A stretch of DNA of 64,000 nt from Eucommia ulmoides (Eukaryota > Streptophyta > Magnoliopsida > Garryales > Eucommiaceae): the NCBI GenBank assembly GCA_016647705.1, contig CM028333.1:18597743-18661742 (forward strand), in the 5' to 3' direction. Below the pieces are notes generated by a model that made no database searches, was not told the origin of the DNA, and saw only the letters and a program-made list of their open reading frames with translations. Positions 59,326 to 64,000 of the stretch are shown piece after piece; position 1 is the first letter of the stretch, and every line of letters begins with the position of its first letter. Position numbers and translations under genes: made by a program.

Positions 59326-59570
59326 TTACACCAATATACCCCCATCATCACCACTGTTTAATATGAAAAATTTAGAAAAAAATCTATAAACATTTACTAA
59401 AATCCCTATAAAAATAAAATCAAATGTGAAAATCCCACATCTAAGTTTCAAAGGTCTAAAAAATTCAAATCGAAAATTTTCAAATCTGAGTATGAGTCAT
59501 CTTTAACCTCTCTTCAAATCTAACATGAAACCGATAAAATACACAGGAAAAAAAAAATAAAAAATCGTCA

Positions 59571-59860
59571 AATGAAACAAGAATCAGCACACAAATTCAA
59601 CAACCAGACCTCCAAATCATAAAAAAAATGCTTCATGTTCAAGCTGAAGCATAAAGTCCACAAAACAAAATCAACAAAAAAAAAAAAAAAGTCAAATGAA
59701 GCAAGAATCAGCACACAAACCCAACAGCAAGACCTCTAAATCATCAAAAAAATGCTTCATGTTCAAGCTGAAGCATAAAGTCCACCAAAAAAAATCGACA
59801 GAAAAAAAAAAAAAGAAAAACGTCAAATGAAGCAAAAAAAATAAATCAGAAATGGACGAT
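59571..59860. repeat. Tandem repeat, unit about 125 bp, in the MULE
   Basis: CAAATGAARCAAGAATCAGC, then TGCTTCATGTTCAAGCTGAA and AGCATAAAGTCCAC recur at 59571 and 59694, with a third partial copy at 59823. Poly-A runs end each unit. Confidence 0.8.
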
Positions 59861-60495
59861 TCTTAATTTTATGAAGAAAATCATGAAATCCGACCACTAC
59901 CATCGAGATTGAACAGACGAGAAAGAATGCCCCAATCAAATTTGCGAACGGCAATAGAGTTAGGATTTTGAGTGAGAGAGATTGCCGTGAGGAAGAAAGA
60001 GTTTAGAGAGAGAGTATGTAGTGTGATATCGCCGTTTCTCAGACCACAAGCCGTCGGATCTGGTGGCGGTGGCTTCGGTGGTGAGATCGACCGTCGTTCT
60101 CCAACTACCGTCCAACGTCGTGGCGATTAGGACGGCACAACGAATGGCACAGCGATGCGCAGTGGTGGTGGGCTTCGATGAGTTTGGACGGCGAACGGTA
60201 TAGCGGTAGTGGCTTGGGTGGGTTTGGACGGCGAATGGATGAGTGAGAGAGAGGTTATGGTTTAGAGAGAGATGATAGAATGAGAAGGAGAATGTGAATG
60301 AGAGTAGGAGTGAGAATGAGGTCCAACTATTTACTTAGCATGTTAACGTATAATTTTTGTTCAGGGCTATATATGTCTTTTTACTTCTTATTTTGTCCAT
60401 TTAAAAGACTAAAAACTTAATTGAATATACCAAAAGGTCTTTTTTCTACATGATCTCTTAAATCAGGACTAAATAATAAAAAACCCATTTTTAAA

Positions 60496-61164
60496 ATACA
60501 CTTTAATATATAGGGCAAATGTCATTTTGAATCTTCTAAGTATGACCATGTTTCTTTGTCGTCCAATAAGTTTGTACATTTTAATTTAAATCTGTATTTT
60601 TAATTACGTTTTAATTAGTCATTCCCTCTAATTTGGATATTAAATTAGACAAAATTAGGGATAAAATTGTAAATTTATATTTTATTCTTTAATTTTTTTT
60701 TTCTTTTTAAATTGTAAAAATAAATTAGAAGGAATTTATTATTGTTTTTTTTTTTTTAATTGTAAAAAGCCCAATAATAAATTAAAGTAAAGTAAAATTT
60801 AATTTAATTTATTATTTTTGAGTTAGGATTCCTACTAACTCAAAGTATAATTTAATTTAATTTTTTTTTTTTTTTTTATCTTTTGGGGCTTAAACACGAG
60901 GTAGTTTTTAGAGATATGGCAAATCGAAAAACTAAAATACAAATATGATAATTTGAGGCAATTAAATGTCGTTGAATCTTAAATATAATAAATTAAATTA
61001 TATTTTATTAAATAAGAGTTATTTTTAATATTTATCAAAATAATAGATCTTTATTATTTATCAAAATGATAAGATATTTATCAGTTAAAATTCACTAAAG
61101 ATATTAAAAAGTTGAAGGATGGCATGAATCCTTCCTGCTAAAGGAGTGTTTTTATTTATTTATT
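60496..61164. other. AT-rich intergenic DNA
   Basis: No gene seen; poly-T runs near 60734 and 60857. Confidence 0.6.
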
Positions 61165-61420
61165 TTTAATGATAAGATGTGTCCGGATCAATTTACGTGC
61201 ATTTTGAATAATTATTGTATCGGATAATCTTAATGGCACAATCCGTCACATTAACCTGATTTATTCAACCTGATTTATTCAAGATTAAATTCAGGATTGA
61301 ATTTTTAGAATATTCTTCAGTTAAACCATTGTTGACAAAATAAAAGGAACACATTTTTTGTTGACAAAATAAAAGGAACACATTTTTTTACCGACGAAAG
61401 TAACAGCTCTCGGGTTGCTA
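61165..61420 (-). repeat. SINE-like dispersed repeat, copy 5
   Basis: It shares GATAAGATGTGTCCGGATC, AGATTAAATTCAGGATTGAA and TTGACAAAATAAAAGG with the other copies. Two small internal duplications are present (CCTGATTTATTCAA; GTTGACAAAATAAAAGGAAC). Confidence 0.6.
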
Positions 61421-61732
61421 AAGGGGTGATTTGATCTGTTACGTTAATAAATATTTTTTATTTATGATTAAAAGTTTTTTTTTTTTTAATTTAAAAAATA
61501 CTTAAACCGTGCCTCGATGTATCCACATAACACTAAAAGGTTGATGGTGCCCGTGGTGGCATAGGTAGTTGAGGGGTCCCACTTGGTTAGCAAAACATAA
61601 AATTGCTAGGAAATTAATCGAAGGTATTTCTGGAATCCATGACGCCAAACATAGCGGCAGCATGGTGGGAGGGGGGTAGAGAGTGGAATTAATGTCAGTG
61701 GTTGTTAACTACTATTACACACAACCCAACCC
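61421..61732. other. Spacer left of the Pack-MULE
   Basis: No gene seen. Its last 9 bp, ACCCAACCC (61724-61732), form the left target duplication. Confidence 0.5.
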
Positions 61733-62224
61733 GGGAAAATATCATTTACACCCCTGAACTATTGACCATGACCACAGGAATCCCTCAACTATTAAAATTA
61801 CATGGGACACCCTTAAACTCTTTGATCAAAAGATATTCAGACCCCAGTTTATTTGTTATTCCGAAAATGCCCTTTGAAAAGTTAAAATTGTCAATGTTAA
61901 ACATCTCAAGTAAAAAAACCATATTACCCTTATATTAAAATATATAATGATTCAAAATAAATTTTTATAAAACATTTAGGGTACCTAATGTAATTAAAAT
62001 ATTTGCTTCACGATTTTCTCGGCCCTAAAACTGAACCAAACATCATTCTGATTTTAGGGTTCGGCAATTGAAAATATAATGGGAGAATTGAAACCTAAAA
62101 TTGAATGGGACAGTCGAACCCTAAAATCCAACATTTTTTGAATCATCGTCTTCTTCAATCTCTGCAACCCTGTAGAATTTATGCATTTTGTCTGGTTTTT
62201 CTTCTGATGAGCTTCATAGCTGAG

Positions 62225-62347
62225 ATGAAGAAGCTGAAGAGCTATTGTATGCATACAAGGAATCAGCAAACGGTGGAGCGCAAATGGATCTTCCTACTGG
62301 CAATTGGCTCTGTTGTTTCTCTCTTCCTTCTGTTCCTCGCAACCCTA
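62225..62347 (+). pseudogene. Captured GlcAT14-like (GT14) N-terminal fragment
   Basis: From ATG 62225 the frame reads MKKLKSYCMHTRNQQ and then ERKWIFLLAIGSVVSLFLL, the cytosolic tail and single transmembrane anchor of plant GT14 glucuronosyltransferases of the GlcAT14 type, which decorate arabinogalactan proteins in the Golgi. After LFLLFLATLA the frame runs into unrelated sequence (antisense to the TIC-like fragment), giving a chimeric frame to 62524. Upstream 62040-62224 may be its captured 5' leader. The catalytic domain is lacking. Confidence 0.7.
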
Positions 62348-62349
62348 GC

Positions 62350-62846
62350 TTTCTGTTCCTTCTGCCTCACCGGAGAAACAGAAGCTCGCAGAATTTGTTC
62401 TCCAGTTCCACTTCCTCCAACACCAGAAATCCAATCGTGGGACCTCTTCGTTGATGCTGAAATCAAACAAAAAAAGTTTATCAGAAAGAAAATCCGCAAC
62501 ATTTTCTTCGACACTTCAACTTGAAATCAATCAATTCAAAAAAAGCAAAAATTTATCAATTAATCCAAAAATCGTTCTTTCTGGTACTCAATTGAAAGCT
62601 CATCCACTGCCGGAGATGCGACGGTAACACCCGAACCGTCCCACTTCCACCCCCAACGCTTGCACCACCATCACCTTCATCTTCTTCCTCCTCGTCGTTC
62701 ATACTCTCCTATGAACTATCGTCTCCTCCATCTTCCCTAGCACTCCCGTGCCTCAACCTCTCGGCTCTCCGCCTCTTGCTCCGGCTTGACCTATCTCTGT
62801 CTCGCTCCCAATCTCGATCTCGTTCCAGATCTCGATCTTTCTTGAC
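62350..62846 (-). pseudogene. Captured TIME FOR COFFEE-like exon fragments
   Basis: On the minus strand, 62846-62590 reads an Arg/Asp repeat (RDLERDRDWERDRDRSS), then SKRRRAERL, then EDGGDDSS, a stop, and ESMNDEEEE, as in the N-terminus of plant TIC, a nuclear clock regulator. A second piece (62462-62350) begins after TTTTTTTGTTTGATTTCAG, a splice acceptor, with STKRSHDWIS and GEQILRASVSPVR, matching a later TIC exon. The sequence between is partly intron. A TAG stop replaces a Glu codon at about 62711. Identity is from memory, not search. Confidence 0.6.
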
Positions 62847-62847
62847 T

Positions 62848-63105
62848 CCTCTCCGCTTCGAGTGATTCCAGGGCGTCGCGGATGCTCAAAAGGCTCTCCG
62901 CTTCTCCGTCGTCGTCTTCTTCAGGGTCCGCTTCGCCTCCGCTTCCGTCGAATCTGGACGAGGGGCCATCGTCTTCAGTTTTTTGGTCGGATTTGTTGGC
63001 ATTAGGGTGTGTTCGCAGGGCCGATGATTCGTGGATGCAATTGGTGATCTTGGACCGGAGCTCCGACGCTCTAGCCAAGACTAAGCCAATACGGTCGTCA
63101 TCCAT
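62848..63105 (-). pseudogene. Captured PDV2-like N-terminal fragment
   Basis: From ATG 63105 (minus) the frame reads MDDDRIGLVLARASELRSKI then TNCIHESSALR, and later EAESLLSIRDALESLEA. These match the start and first coiled-coil of PLASTID DIVISION 2, the outer-envelope protein that recruits the ARC5 dynamin to the plastid division site. After ALESLEA it fuses to TIC-like sequence at about 62850, so the coiled coil, membrane span and tail are lost. A short CT-rich leader (63106-63140) appears to have been captured too. Confidence 0.75.
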
Positions 63106-63511
63106 GGCTATTCTCTCCTCTCTTTCTCTCTCTCTCTAATGGACTGCGATTGTAGGGGGAGAAGGGAAAAGGGTTTGAAGAATCGCCAAAAAGAGCGGGG
63201 CAATGGTGGAGGTGGTGGTGTTGTTCGGCGGTGGTGGAGGTGGTTGTGGGTTGGTGTGGTGTGGTGGTGCAGAGAAACAAAGGAGAGGAAAAGAAAAAGT
63301 GGGGGAAAAAAAAAAAAAAAAAAGGCTAAGGGCAACTACGTAATTGCATATCTTATTTTATTTTTTATTTTTTTTAATGTAAGGACAAAATGGATAATTC
63401 ATCAAAAATAGTTCAGGCAAGGGATTGCCGTGATAATTTTGAAAATTAGGGGGTACATGTGTAATTTCACTATAATTGAGGAGGTGTAAATGTTATTTCC
63501 CCACCCATCCC

Positions 63512-64000
63512 AACCATCTCAGGGTACGCACTTTGAAGCCTCAGTACTTGAGTTGTCATTGACCACATTAAGGTCCACCAAGACTTTTGTACCCTAGTAC
63601 TAGTATTATAGAATTTCATTTCAAAATTAAATTGAATTTCAAGTACATTGACAATTCTATAAAAACAGGTTTTTTTTTTTTTTTTGAGATTACTTTAAAA
63701 TTTATTTAGTAAATTTAATACTAAATATATCAGTTCGATGCGAAAGAGTGCACCCTTCAAATCTCTTGAGAAAACGATTGGTTGAAATGTGCGTAACTTG
63801 GTTCAAACACATTTTAGTATATAATAATAATAAAAAATTTATACTTTTGACATTTATTAAAGTTTGAAATGATACTTTCCTCTCGTTTGATTGGATGAAA
63901 TCAAAATCACGTATAATAAAATGACCAAAAAAAAAAAAAAAAAGAATAGAAAAAAAATAGAATGAATTTATCAATGAAACAGTAAAATTATTTCCAGTGA
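63512..64000. other. AT-rich intergenic DNA to the window end
   Basis: No gene supported. The 63702-63974 frame is low complexity. Poly-T (63670-63685) and poly-A (63927-63943) runs are present. Confidence 0.6.

Larger units (their letters stand above)
58259..60486. mobile_element. Non-autonomous MULE with perfect 9-bp target duplication
   Basis: The ends are GGGGATTTTATTATTTAGTC and, reverse-complemented, GGGTTTTTTATTATTTAGTC. ATTTTTAAA flanks both sides exactly (58250-58258 and 60487-60495). A 9-bp duplication with GGG-type termini points to the Mutator superfamily. The interior holds a GTTAAC array, a 125-bp tandem repeat and a GC-richer GA/CGG block (59930-60320). No transposase is visible. 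Confidence 0.85.
61733..63502. mobile_element. Probable Pack-MULE with fragments of three host genes
   Basis: Termini GGGAAAATATCATTTACACC and, reverse-complemented, GGGGAAATAACATTTACACC match at 18 of 20 positions. Flanks ACCCAACCC (61724-61732) and ACCCATCCC (63503-63511) match at 8 of 9 bases, as for a Mutator 9-bp duplication. The interior is GC-rich, host-gene-like sequence: a GlcAT14-like exon start (+), TIME FOR COFFEE-like exons (-) with intron sequence retained, and a PDV2-like exon start (-). No transposase is present. The retained intron edge implies capture from genomic DNA. Homology assignments are by recognition. Confidence 0.75.

Noticed and set aside
58380..59330. GTTAAC array as a CRISPR-like array
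   Set aside because: Repeats are 12-bp palindromes with irregular, non-unique spacers in a plant MULE; no cas genes and wrong organism type.
62105..62524. 139-codon frame as a complete small membrane protein gene
   Set aside because: Only codons from 62225 to about 62347 match a known family; the rest is antisense to the TIC-like fragment inside a transposon.

Overview
This is a nuclear plant window, almost certainly a eudicot. It is AT-rich, intron-containing and dominated by transposable elements. Three ordinary plant genes look intact from sequence: a PADRE/DUF4228 protein (+, 21442-22309), a PRIN2-like plastid transcription factor component (-, 24645-22564) and a D-type cyclin (-, 43969-40683). 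All three were rebuilt from exons whose phases close exactly. No RNA gene or CRISPR array was seen. All family assignments come from recognition of motifs, without database searches.

Layout. 1-3185 is a hAT transposon whose spliced transposase is open from the window edge to its stop. 4690-12133 is an old, rearranged Caulimoviridae-type endogenous viral element with two protease-like domains, RT/RNase H, a putative transactivator-like ORF, a 35S-like promoter, a degraded coat-protein-like ORF, and a tRNA-Met primer site; part of it is inverted. 14115-18150 is a decayed Gypsy-like element split by a hAT MITE with a clean 8-bp duplication. 18886-20043 is an inverted-repeat element filled with a minisatellite. 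21.4-24.6 kb is the small gene island. 24.9-26.8 kb holds a SINE and a MULE transposase remnant. 30174-32939 is a giant foldback with a TTA duplication. 34.9-37.8 kb is a decayed transposon ORF with Ulp1-like features. 39.2-39.5 kb is a TRIM-like element. 40.7-44.1 kb is the cyclin D gene.

The right third is denser. It has a probable LTR with a tandem duplication (44.6-45.95 kb), organelle-like DNA (a mitochondrial-plasmid DNA-polymerase-like fragment beside a plastid ycf2-like fragment, 46.8-47.5 kb), a degenerate satellite (49.0-49.86 kb), and a defective Copia element (51238-58225) whose 3' LTR is interrupted by a complete 360-bp TRIM with a perfect TAAAT duplication. Next is a MULE-type element (58259-60486) with a perfect 9-bp duplication and a dense GTTAACGTTAAC array. 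Last is the most striking object, a probable Pack-MULE (61733-63502). It carries genomic fragments resembling three unrelated plant genes: a GlcAT14 glycosyltransferase, TIME FOR COFFEE, and the plastid division protein PDV2.

The host genes do not form a pathway together. The mobile elements interact by nesting (hAT in Gypsy, TRIM in Copia), by duplicating flanks, and by capturing host exons.
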